Origin: Nakaseomyces glabratus
Lineage: Eukaryota > Ascomycota > Saccharomycetes > Saccharomycetales > Saccharomycetaceae
Assembly: GCF_010111755.1 (NCBI RefSeq)
Contig: NC_088962.1
Location: 1,408,501-1,472,500, forward strand
Direction: 5' to 3'
Length of the DNA stretch: 64,000 nucleotides
The notes under the pieces are model-generated. The model was not told the origin of the DNA and made no database searches. It worked only from the letters and a program-made list of their open reading frames with translations. Position numbers and translations under genes: made by a program. Every line of letters starts with the position of its first letter. Positions within the stretch are counted from its first letter, which is position 1. Of this stretch, positions 43,601 through 51,600 are shown piece after piece.

Positions 43601-44243
43601 TGAGACCGACCTTGTTTCGCACATCACTACGAAGGACTCTGACGGCAAGCCTACGACGATCACCACCACGATCCCATTGAAGCCAAGTGATGCCGGCGAG
43701 GCCGACTACACGACGACGATTGACAAGGGCAACGGTGAGTTTGAGACCGACCTTGTTTCGCACATCACTACGAAGGACTCTGACGGCAAGCCTACGACGA
43801 TCACCACCACGATCCCATTGAAGCCAAGTGATGCCGGCGAGGCCGACTACACGACGACGATTGACAAGGGCAACGGTGAGTTTGAGACCGACCTTGTTTC
43901 GCACATCACTACGAAGGACTCTGACGGCAAGCCTACGACGATCACCACCACGATCCCATTGAAGCCAAGTGATGCCGGCGAGGCCGACTACACGACACTA
44001 ATTGATGATAAAAACAGTTTGTTTAGTACGCAATCATTGAAATCATCTTTAACCTATTCATATTCGGTACCCCAAAGTGAGAATTCTGGTAAGATATCTA
44101 CTGGTAAGGTATCTAAAATCTCCAGTAATACGTTACCCACACCAGGAAACATAGATGGAACGACTACCGAGCTGAACAGTTCCGTTAAATCCACAGCATT
44201 ACAAATTAATTCAGACTCGAAAAGGAATTCCGATACAACCTAA
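34626..44243 (+). CDS. Adhesin 1, SHITT-repeat fragment and stalk
   Basis: A 3205-codon frame in the same phase as the preceding fragment. It begins inside the last SFFIT unit (TITATTAADYVETDW), passes a short unique stretch (about residues 42-63), then carries 65 identical 47-residue SHITT units. A Ser/Thr/Asn-rich stalk of about 85 residues ends it at TAA 44241. The first codon is a GTG inside the repeat, so this is a downstream part of the adhesin, not an independent gene. Without readthrough, the product would lack the GPI signal that follows. Confidence 0.7.
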   Translation: MTITATTAADYVETDWISFFITTNDKGEIITDSTLFNATTDEYMTTHSTSLICFIVWSCSTEGEADYTTTIDKGNGEFETDLVSHITTKDSDGKPTTITTTIPLKPSDAGEADYTTTIDKGNGEFETDLVSHITTKDSDGKPTTITTTIPLKPSDAGEADYTTTIDKGNGEFETDLVSHITTKDSDGKPTTITTTIPLKPSDAGEADYTTTIDKGNGEFETDLVSHITTKDSDGKPTTITTTIPLKPSDAGEADYTTTIDKGNGEFETDLVSHITTKDSDGKPTTITTTIPLKPSDAGEADYTTTIDKGNGEFETDLVSHITTKDSDGKPTTITTTIPLKPSDAGEADYTTTIDKGNGEFETDLVSHITTKDSDGKPTTITTTIPLKPSDAGEADYTTTIDKGNGEFETDLVSHITTKDSDGKPTTITTTIPLKPSDAGEADYTTTIDKGNGEFETDLVSHITTKDSDGKPTTITTTIPLKPSDAGEADYTTTIDKGNGEFETDLVSHITTKDSDGKPTTITTTIPLKPSDAGEADYTTTIDKGNGEFETDLVSHITTKDSDGKPTTITTTIPLKPSDAGEADYTTTIDKGNGEFETDLVSHITTKDSDGKPTTITTTIPLKPSDAGEADYTTTIDKGNGEFETDLVSHITTKDSDGKPTTITTTIPLKPSDAGEADYTTTIDKGNGEFETDLVSHITTKDSDGKPTTITTTIPLKPSDAGEADYTTTIDKGNGEFETDLVSHITTKDSDGKPTTITTTIPLKPSDAGEADYTTTIDKGNGEFETDLVSHITTKDSDGKPTTITTTIPLKPSDAGEADYTTTIDKGNGEFETDLVSHITTKDSDGKPTTITTTIPLKPSDAGEADYTTTIDKGNGEFETDLVSHITTKDSDGKPTTITTTIPLKPSDAGEADYTTTIDKGNGEFETDLVSHITTKDSDGKPTTITTTIPLKPSDAGEADYTTTIDKGNGEFETDLVSHITTKDSDGKPTTITTTIPLKPSDAGEADYTTTIDKGNGEFETDLVSHITTKDSDGKPTTITTTIPLKPSDAGEADYTTTIDKGNGEFETDLVSHITTKDSDGKPTTITTTIPLKPSDAGEADYTTTIDKGNGEFETDLVSHITTKDSDGKPTTITTTIPLKPSDAGEADYTTTIDKGNGEFETDLVSHITTKDSDGKPTTITTTIPLKPSDAGEADYTTTIDKGNGEFETDLVSHITTKDSDGKPTTITTTIPLKPSDAGEADYTTTIDKGNGEFETDLVSHITTKDSDGKPTTITTTIPLKPSDAGEADYTTTIDKGNGEFETDLVSHITTKDSDGKPTTITTTIPLKPSDAGEADYTTTIDKGNGEFETDLVSHITTKDSDGKPTTITTTIPLKPSDAGEADYTTTIDKGNGEFETDLVSHITTKDSDGKPTTITTTIPLKPSDAGEADYTTTIDKGNGEFETDLVSHITTKDSDGKPTTITTTIPLKPSDAGEADYTTTIDKGNGEFETDLVSHITTKDSDGKPTTITTTIPLKPSDAGEADYTTTIDKGNGEFETDLVSHITTKDSDGKPTTITTTIPLKPSDAGEADYTTTIDKGNGEFETDLVSHITTKDSDGKPTTITTTIPLKPSDAGEADYTTTIDKGNGEFETDLVSHITTKDSDGKPTTITTTIPLKPSDAGEADYTTTIDKGNGEFETDLVSHITTKDSDGKPTTITTTIPLKPSDAGEADYTTTIDKGNGEFETDLVSHITTKDSDGKPTTITTTIPLKPSDAGEADYTTTIDKGNGEFETDLVSHITTKDSDGKPTTITTTIPLKPSDAGEADYTTTIDKGNGEFETDLVSHITTKDSDGKPTTITTTIPLKPSDAGEADYTTTIDKGNGEFETDLVSHITTKDSDGKPTTITTTIPLKPSDAGEADYTTTIDKGNGEFETDLVSHITTKDSDGKPTTITTTIPLKPSDAGEADYTTTIDKGNGEFETDLVSHITTKDSDGKPTTITTTIPLKPSDAGEADYTTTIDKGNGEFETDLVSHITTKDSDGKPTTITTTIPLKPSDAGEADYTTTIDKGNGEFETDLVSHITTKDSDGKPTTITTTIPLKPSDAGEADYTTTIDKGNGEFETDLVSHITTKDSDGKPTTITTTIPLKPSDAGEADYTTTIDKGNGEFETDLVSHITTKDSDGKPTTITTTIPLKPSDAGEADYTTTIDKGNGEFETDLVSHITTKDSDGKPTTITTTIPLKPSDAGEADYTTTIDKGNGEFETDLVSHITTKDSDGKPTTITTTIPLKPSDAGEADYTTTIDKGNGEFETDLVSHITTKDSDGKPTTITTTIPLKPSDAGEADYTTTIDKGNGEFETDLVSHITTKDSDGKPTTITTTIPLKPSDAGEADYTTTIDKGNGEFETDLVSHITTKDSDGKPTTITTTIPLKPSDAGEADYTTTIDKGNGEFETDLVSHITTKDSDGKPTTITTTIPLKPSDAGEADYTTTIDKGNGEFETDLVSHITTKDSDGKPTTITTTIPLKPSDAGEADYTTTIDKGNGEFETDLVSHITTKDSDGKPTTITTTIPLKPSDAGEADYTTTIDKGNGEFETDLVSHITTKDSDGKPTTITTTIPLKPSDAGEADYTTTIDKGNGEFETDLVSHITTKDSDGKPTTITTTIPLKPSDAGEADYTTTIDKGNGEFETDLVSHITTKDSDGKPTTITTTIPLKPSDAGEADYTTTIDKGNGEFETDLVSHITTKDSDGKPTTITTTIPLKPSDAGEADYTTTIDKGNGEFETDLVSHITTKDSDGKPTTITTTIPLKPSDAGEADYTTTIDKGNGEFETDLVSHITTKDSDGKPTTITTTIPLKPSDAGEADYTTTIDKGNGEFETDLVSHITTKDSDGKPTTITTTIPLKPSDAGEADYTTTIDKGNGEFETDLVSHITTKDSDGKPTTITTTIPLKPSDAGEADYTTTIDKGNGEFETDLVSHITTKDSDGKPTTITTTIPLKPSDAGEADYTTTIDKGNGEFETDLVSHITTKDSDGKPTTITTTIPLKPSDAGEADYTTTIDKGNGEFETDLVSHITTKDSDGKPTTITTTIPLKPSDAGEADYTTTIDKGNGEFETDLVSHITTKDSDGKPTTITTTIPLKPSDAGEADYTTLIDDKNSLFSTQSLKSSLTYSYSVPQSENSGKISTGKVSKISSNTLPTPGNIDGTTTELNSSVKSTALQINSDSKRNSDTT
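34815..43979 (+). repeat. SHITT megasatellite: 65 tandem units of 141 bp
   Basis: From the first GAGGCCGACTAC (34815) to the last (43980) is 9165 bp, exactly 65 x 141. Each unit encodes 47 residues with DYTTTIDKGNGEFETDLVSH and ITTKDSDGKPTTITTTIPLK. All translated units are the same, and I found no base difference where I compared them. A 66th partial unit (EADYTTLIDD) diverges after ACGACACTA. The array is richer in G+C than the surrounding DNA and is stop-free on the reverse strand too. Confidence 0.95.
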
Positions 44244-44540
44244 CCAGTGTCTCACTTATCAACTTCTTTGAAAGACTCAGAGGCCGTTGAAACAGCTCCT
44301 ACTTCCTCGATAAGCGCCTCTTCAAGAGTTATCACCTCTACGGAGAATGTGATAAGTAGTTCTTCTTTTGCCACTCCAGTTTCTTCAAATGACTCAGTTT
44401 ATATCCAATCAAAAGTTATCCCAACACCTTCATTCACAATTAATGTTGCTGAAGGTAGCGCACCAAAAGTAGCTATCACGCTAAGAAATGGTGGACTGCC
44501 TATCTTTGGTTTAGTGCTAATAGTGCTATGTACAATCTAA
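44244..44540 (+). pseudogene. Adhesin 1, C-terminal GPI-anchor segment beyond the in-frame stop
   Basis: Directly after TAA 44241-44243 the same phase stays open for 98 codons: a Ser/Thr-rich stretch, then PTPSFTINVAEGS and a C-terminal signal NGGLPIFGLVLIVLCTI. A small-residue cleavage site followed by a hydrophobic tail is a GPI-anchor signal, and adhesin 2 ends the same way (LTPSLSVNIAVSDGG plus hydrophobic tail). So this is the original 3' end of adhesin 1, cut off by a single stop codon. The stop is followed by C, a context that is more leaky than average. Confidence 0.8.
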
Positions 44541-47020
44541 ATTAACTCTAGACTAGTGTCTCTAGTTAAGTACAAGCAAGCTATCGATATATTTTCGGAA
44601 GCATGTGCTATAAAAACAAATGTTCTTACATATATGTTTTCGATAGGGTGTTTCTTCTTTCGGATTAATAGATTTGTTTCAATTCAATATTATATGGAAT
44701 GTGAAAGACAAAGTTATCCTATTATTGGCATAGTGTGACACTTTCTGTTAACGAGTTTATCATTTACTTAACCATTACATAATTTCAAGATCTGTACATG
44801 TATTTTACAACCATTTTATGTTATCCCCTGTGGTTTTGTGTATGCCAGACAATAAATAGAGGAGAAGACGATATTTTGATATCAGTGTCTTAATTATAAT
44901 GCAATTATACTAATCTACAATGTCATAAAGTGATTGAAACTGAAACTCTTTTATCTCACAATCCGTATATAATAGAAGGAAATCTATTTAATGGAATTTC
45001 AATTTGATTACAAAAAAATAAAATAAAAAAGTACCCATGAAATAAGACCCAAAACAGTCACAATCCGAGGCTAGATCCATTCCTAGCCACACATTTAGGA
45101 CCTTTCAGAAAAATATGTTTTGTTTATCATTGGATACTGTAGTATCGATAATTGAAATTATTTAAGTTAGATAAAGTATAATAAATACTTAAATTTCCCG
45201 TAACATTTTTAGGACAAAACTAAATAAAAATTTAGTCCTCAGTGCTTTATTCAGTTATGTTTAGATAGACAAGCTTTAAAATGCTATGTATTGAATGATT
45301 AACAACCAAATTGAACAATTTAGATTAAAATGGAATAAAATTAGAATTAATTTTTATTATAGTTTACTCTAATAGTGGGAACAAATATCATCGGGGTAGC
45401 TTCAACCTCTTAGCCATATGATAAAATGTACCAAAAGCTTTCTATCTGCTTCGAATTGATACAATATCAAATAAGGTATTGCACCTTAATTGAGAATGAA
45501 GTATACTTGCACTAATGGAAAGAGTTCACCAGAAACAGTAAACAATACATCCAATCATATTTTTTTAACAAAAATGAAATAATACACTAACATTTTTGAG
45601 ATAACCCGCAATACGCGGCACGGAACCCAATTTTTATACTTTTCTCTCAAACATAATTGACGAACACACTGGTAGAACAATCTATAGTTTTATCGGTTGC
45701 CACATAGACACTAAACTACTTCTAGACAGATTAAATATTCACTGATTGACTCATTCATTTACATATTTCAAAATTTGATCAAATACCCATGAAGTATTCT
45801 ATGAATAAGATGAATGAAAAACTCCTATCAATTCAGTTTTATTCCGCTAAAGCAAATAACTACGCATGCTTTAAGCATTCTCATACTTGTCCTTGTCGAA
45901 CAGACAATACCTGAAAGATAATAACTCTTTCCTTTCAAAATTCCTACTCAAAATCAAACCCTTATTTTCATACTACCAGCATGATTTATTTTAATTCTCG
46001 ACATTTTACATATTTTGGTATTAATATAATAATTTGCTATTTTTTATTTCTGTTATCAAGCTGTTTTTGCAGTTGATATGTATTCAAAAACACAAGTATA
46101 TTGTAGTATGTTTTTATGCTTTTTAATCCTGTGAAACCTCTTATTTCTGTAATTATGTCCTTTTCTTTCCAAAAGTTATTCAAATGGTAATGTATGATCA
46201 AACAAATACGTCACATAATTAATTCCAGAAGACTAAGATGAAACTTATCTATAGTACAAATATCTATTATCATGAGTCCTTTTATAGACACATATAAGTG
46301 AACTGAACACTACGTACACACGAGTATTTGTGTTAGAGCTGAATTCTCAAATTGAGGACTACCTAAATGAATAAACAGTAACCAAAGATGTCCCTATTGA
46401 TTTTTATCATCATTTGGTTCCCTAGTTTCACTTGCGTTCAGATAATCTCGATATTTTTTTCTTGTAAGTTATTAACCAAGTATTAGGAAGTAACGTATGT
46501 CAAGCTCTGCAATTTCAGATGTTTCTCTTATCCGGTAATAGTTTATTTCTCGTCCATACTAGGGATGCGATTCTTAAGAGAATACCTCAATATGGAAATA
46601 TTCTGTCCCTGAAGAGTAAAAGCTGGGAAGATATATAGTATTGCTTTATTATTGTTATAAATATATTATTAATGAACTACATATCACGAAAAAATATTAA
46701 GAAACCCATTTACTTTTTTTTAAGTCCCTTTTGATAAGAGCATCAGCATTATTGCGGTAGTTGGTCGTATATTTGTGCGAATGTTAATATGATAGATTTG
46801 CATGCTGTAGTAATCCTTGGCAAAGGAGCTGCAACGCACGCATATGACATTAAAAGAAACTACGTAGAATAAAAAAGGAAAAACTTTGAGTGAGATATAT
46901 ATTGCAGATCAATATTTCTCTCTTAGAACACCAGTGCTTTTTGTTTATCAGCACGCATGCCCTCCTACATATATTTTCGGGTCATCGCATAACTCGAGGA
47001 GGAATGAATAAAAAACGTAT

Positions 47021-47785
47021 ATGCTTGGCTTATTAGGTAGTTACGAGGCTTTGGAGTTATCAGTTTGTGAGAGCTCAAGAAGTACAGTACCTTTGCCTGA
47101 AGCGACGTTTGATGAAAGTAAAACGAAGGACTTGCACTAGAAATGTCAACAAGTTAAGACTTTGTCATTGTGGGTGAACCAACATCTTACCGCAATGTGT
47201 ACTATAACGATGTGATATTACAGATTGACCCTGCAGCGATTTCATTGACTGTTGGCAGGTACTGAAATATTCTTTGCACCTGGTACACATTCCCCTTCTA
47301 TTCTAGAGTAGCATTCTTTTGTTCGTGAATTACATTACTGGAGAGACGTCAAAACCTTCAAAACGAAGGAAGTAAAGCAAGCTGCGCAGTGGGTAAAGCA
47401 CTAAACTCAAATAGAAAAAGAAAAAGAAAAGGCGATTTTCAATGATAAAGATGTACCATTCAGCAAAGAAGACAGGGAACGGATTATGGCAAAATTACGC
47501 AGGCAAATTTGGTGAATAAGGCTAGTGAAGACAGACGGGAGAGAGAAGTAGATAAACACAGAGAAGAAGGAGGGAAGGGAGAGTGCGCTAAGGCATCTCT
47601 GAGGGCAAAATGTGCCTGCTACTGCTGATCACTGGAGAGATTCTGTAATTCTAAGACAATGGTTAGAAAAATTGAATCTCACTGAAAATGCGTTTCAATT
47701 GATAAGAGACAAGTTTGGGATAAAAAGCTTCAACCTTACCATTATTCTTTCCATACTGATTGCAGTCCTTTCCTTAGGTCAATGA
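47021..47785 (+). pseudogene. Relic of an unidentified protein-coding gene
   Basis: Five consecutive pieces on the + strand have coding character but are split by frameshifts and stops. 47021-47140 runs from ATG (MLGLLGSYEALELS) to TAG. 47158-47265 contains DFVIVGEPTSYRNVYYNDVI. 47264-47516 contains FVRELHYWRDVKTFKTKEVK and VPFSKEDRERIMAKLRRQI, with TAG and TAA inside. 47512-47628 is a charged stretch (ASEDRREREVDKHREEGG) followed by four cysteines. 47633-47785 contains RQWLEKLNLTENAFQLIRDK and a hydrophobic end (FNLTIILSILIAVLSL) that could be a membrane helix. The sequence stands out from the AT-rich surroundings. I could not recognise the family. Confidence 0.55.
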
Positions 47786-48464
47786 TAATGAAAAAGCATG
47801 AAAATAACTGGAAACTTCCACTATCAATGACGAAAAATGTTCGAGAAAAACAGAATGGTAGATAAGTGTAAAGATCGTCTTGGCAACCAATCAGCCATGC
47901 ACAATCTATTCTGTTTTATTTAGTTATTTATTTTTACTTAGTTTTTCGAATCAATGACTGTCCTAGGTATATTGCCTTAGAGAAAACACTGGGAGAGATT
48001 ATTGAACTGAAATTTTTTTTTGATATTCTTGGTGCTAATTGAAATACAGGCAGCACTTTTATTGGAAAGAATTTTGAAGTTGGTACAAAGTTAAAGCAGC
48101 ATTGCTAAGATAGCGCTATAGATATAATAAGCCATCCTCATATCTGTAGCCATTATCTCAAATGCCAAACTATTCAGAATTAATTTGTCTGGCAATTCCT
48201 TATCATTCCATTACGCTGTTGATATTCTGTTGATATCACTTCCTGCAAAGTAATGCATTTTTATAAGAATACTTTCTCTTGCTTATGAAGATTTTTGCTG
48301 GACAATGTACCATATCTTGATCATTCTTATGTGAAATTGAAACTCTTTATTACAGTCAGACTTTTTCCTAATTAGAAAAGTAAGTTATAAAACTTGCTAC
48401 ACAAAGTGCAACTGACTAGCAATGAGCAATCTTATCGGTTTATATAATTCCACTATATTATTTC

Positions 48465-48473
48465 TATATAAAT
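48465..48473 (+). promoter_or_regulatory. TATA box of adhesin 2
   Basis: TATATAAAT lies about 210 bp upstream of the adhesin 2 start codon; distance and sequence fit a yeast TATA element. Confidence 0.4.
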
Positions 48474-48682
48474 ACTGTCAACATATTTCCACATTTGTTT
48501 GGCAGAGGATTAGAGATCATTTTGTTGAGTTACCTTTTATTAGAGTAAAATAAACTAAGAATAAAAGTTGGTATTACTACTTCTCCCGAAGTATTCTACC
48601 GAAAGGACCTTACTCAGCTTCAACCTAGTAGTTGTGTCTGAAAACCTTTTCATGATCAGGGCCTCGAAGGTTTTGAGACAAA

Positions 48683-51600
48683 ATGTGGCTCTGCTTTATT
48701 GTTCCTGTGTTATTTTTCTTACAACTCACATGTGCGTATGAATATGCTCCTGAGTTCTACGGCAAAAAGGACTCCTCCGAAAACGGTTACGCGCATGGTT
48801 GTTCGCCTTCGATCCGCGCTAAACTCAAGCCAGGCCTGTCAATGGAGATATATTCCTATGCCCTCAGACCCACAGATGATCACTGTTGGGACAGTGCTTA
48901 TTTGGATCCTATGTTTCCAAGAACAGGGTACTTAACGCATAAGCTACTTGGTAAAGCAGAAGGAATTATTGGTCCTTTGAATTTCTTGGCAAAAAACCCT
49001 GCATGTATACCTGCTGTGTCAACTTTGCCTTTGGCTTTCCACTTTCCAAAACCATTTACCATCACAAACTTCACTATGCTATTATATGGTTACCTTTCAC
49101 CAAAAAAGACTGGAAAATACACCTTCAAATTACTAGCTGATGACTTATTGCTAATGAACTTTGGGGCAGATAATGCATTTGATTGCTGTAGTCACGACGC
49201 AACGAAAGATAACATTGGCGAATACGTTGCGTATAGTGTATGGCCAGGCGTGAACAAAAACGTCACTGTCTATCTTGAAAGCGGCATTTATTATCCATTG
49301 CGGTTGTTTTTCAACAACAGAGATGCTATCGCACAGCTTGACTTTGCTTACTATTTCAATGACTCGCCTATTCGGCAAACTGATTTTTCGGGAATGTTTT
49401 TCTCAATTCCCGATAGTGTTAAATGTCCGGCAAATATTGGATACAAATTCGAGTGCAGGTCTATAAAATCGACCACGACTTATAGCACTAAGTATATAAC
49501 AACTAAGAGTGCCAAAAATGAGATTGCATTTACTAGCACAATATATTATGTTGCAACACCATGCGCAGTTCAACCTAATCCTCCCTTATGTGGTAAAGGC
49601 TTCTATGATCCAATAAACAACAAATGCTTTACTCCTGAACCTGATTACATTACTACGATAGATAAAGGAAATGGTGAATTCGAAACGGACTTAATATCAC
49701 ACATTACCCAAAAAGATTCCAATGGTACACCAACCAATACCATTACGACAACAATACACTTGACACCAACATATGACTACACTAAGACAGTGACGTCTGA
49801 TGGGCACACGATCACCGAGGTTGTGTCGCACATCACCACGACGGACTCTGATGGAGAGGGCGTGGTGTATGCCACTACGCGGATGTTCTATGCCGAAGCT
49901 GGGGAAGCCGTGCACACGTCTGCCTGGCCGTACTCGCAGCCCTCTGTGGTGACGCGGACGGTGAGCGAGTCTGACGGAGTAGTTGACACTGTTGTGATCT
50001 CGTACTTCCCGTCTGTGGGCGAGGATGGTGTGACGCGGACAGTGACATCCACTGTCAGGACCATCACTGCCGACTACACGACGACAGTGACGTCTGATGG
50101 GCACACGATCACCGAGGTTGTGTCGCACATCACCACGACGGACTCTGATGGAGAGGGCGTGGTGTATGCCACTACGCGGATGTTCTATGCCGAAGCTGGG
50201 GAAGCCGTGCACACGTCTGCCTGGCCGTACTCGCAGCCCTCTGTGGTGACGCGGACGGTGAGCGAGTCTGACGGAGTAGTTGACACTGTTGTGATCTCGT
50301 ACTTCCCGTCTGTGGGCGAGGATGGTGTGACGCGGACAGTGACATCCACTGTCAGGACCATCACTGCCGACTACACGACGACAGTGACGTCTGATGGGCA
50401 CACGATCACCGAGGTTGTGTCGCACATCACCACGACGGACTCTGATGGAGAGGGCGTGGTGTATGCCACTACGCGGATGTTCTATGCCGAAGCTGGGGAA
50501 GCCGTGCACACGTCTGCCTGGCCGTACTCGCAGCCCTCTGTGGTGACGCGGACGGTGAGCGAGTCTGACGGAGTAGTTGACACTGTTGTGATCTCGTACT
50601 TCCCGTCTGTGGGCGAGGATGGTGTGACGCGGACAGTGACATCCACTGTCAGGACCATCACTGCCGACTACACGACGACAGTGACGTCTGATGGGCACAC
50701 GATCACCGAGGTTGTGTCGCACATCACCACGACGGACTCTGATGGAGAGGGCGTGGTGTATGCCACTACGCGGATGTTCTATGCCGAAGCTGGGGAAGCC
50801 GTGCACACGTCTGCCTGGCCGTACTCGCAGCCCTCTGTGGTGACGCGGACGGTGAGCGAGTCTGACGGAGTAGTTGACACTGTTGTGATCTCGTACTTCC
50901 CGTCTGTGGGCGAGGATGGTGTGACGCGGACAGTGACATCCACTGTCAGGACCATCACTGCCGACTACACGACGACAGTGACGTCTGATGGGCACACGAT
51001 CACCGAGGTTGTGTCGCACATCACCACGACGGACTCTGATGGAGAGGGCGTGGTGTATGCCACTACGCGGATGTTCTATGCCGAAGCTGGGGAAGCCGTG
51101 CACACGTCTGCCTGGCCGTACTCGCAGCCCTCTGTGGTGACGCGGACGGTGAGCGAGTCTGACGGAGTAGTTGACACTGTTGTGATCTCGTACTTCCCGT
51201 CTGTGGGCGAGGATGGTGTGACGCGGACAGTGACATCCACTGTCAGGACCATCACTGCCGACTACACGACGACAGTGACGTCTGATGGGCACACGATCAC
51301 CGAGGTTGTGTCGCACATCACCACGACGGACTCTGATGGAGAGGGCGTGGTGTATGCCACTACGCGGATGTTCTATGCCGAAGCTGGGGAAGCCGTGCAC
51401 ACGTCTGCCTGGCCGTACTCGCAGCCCTCTGTGGTGACGCGGACGGTGAGCGAGTCTGACGGAGTAGTTGACACTGTTGTGATCTCGTACTTCCCGTCTG
51501 TGGGCGAGGATGGTGTGACGCGGACAGTGACATCCACTGTCAGGACCATCACTGCCGACTACACGACGACAGTGACGTCTGATGGGCACACGATCACCGA

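Larger units (their letters stand above)
30977..44540 (+). pseudogene. Adhesin 1: giant PA14-domain cell-wall adhesin, reading frame interrupted three times
   Basis: One gene body is visible from signal peptide to GPI signal, but it is not one frame. Order: signal peptide; PA14 lectin-like domain; one diverged SHITT unit; frameshift at about 32093-32096; diverged plus tandem 300-bp SFFIT units; a disrupted unit at 34561-34620; 65 SHITT units of 141 bp; a Ser/Thr stalk; an in-frame TAA (44241-44243); and 98 further codons ending in a GPI-type tail. If every break were absent the product would be about 4500 residues. The breaks may be true pseudogenisation, strain variation or assembly error; two of the three are homopolymer length changes. 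The four pieces are listed separately. Adhesin 2, 4.1 kb downstream, is an intact paralogue. Confidence 0.75.
44541..48682. other. 4.1-kb region between the adhesins, with one gene relic
   Basis: Strongly AT-rich, without an intact gene. A degraded coding sequence lies at 47021-47785 (listed separately), and a TATA box for adhesin 2 at 48465-48473. A 60-codon frame at 44556-44738 has no features. The rest is presumably 3' region of adhesin 1 and promoter of adhesin 2. Confidence 0.55.

Noticed and set aside
34773..43904. Reverse-strand frame of 3043 codons through the SHITT array
   Set aside because: It is a shadow of the forward repeat: Arg/Val-rich, no signal peptide or anchor, and it arises from one stop-free unit repeated 65 times.
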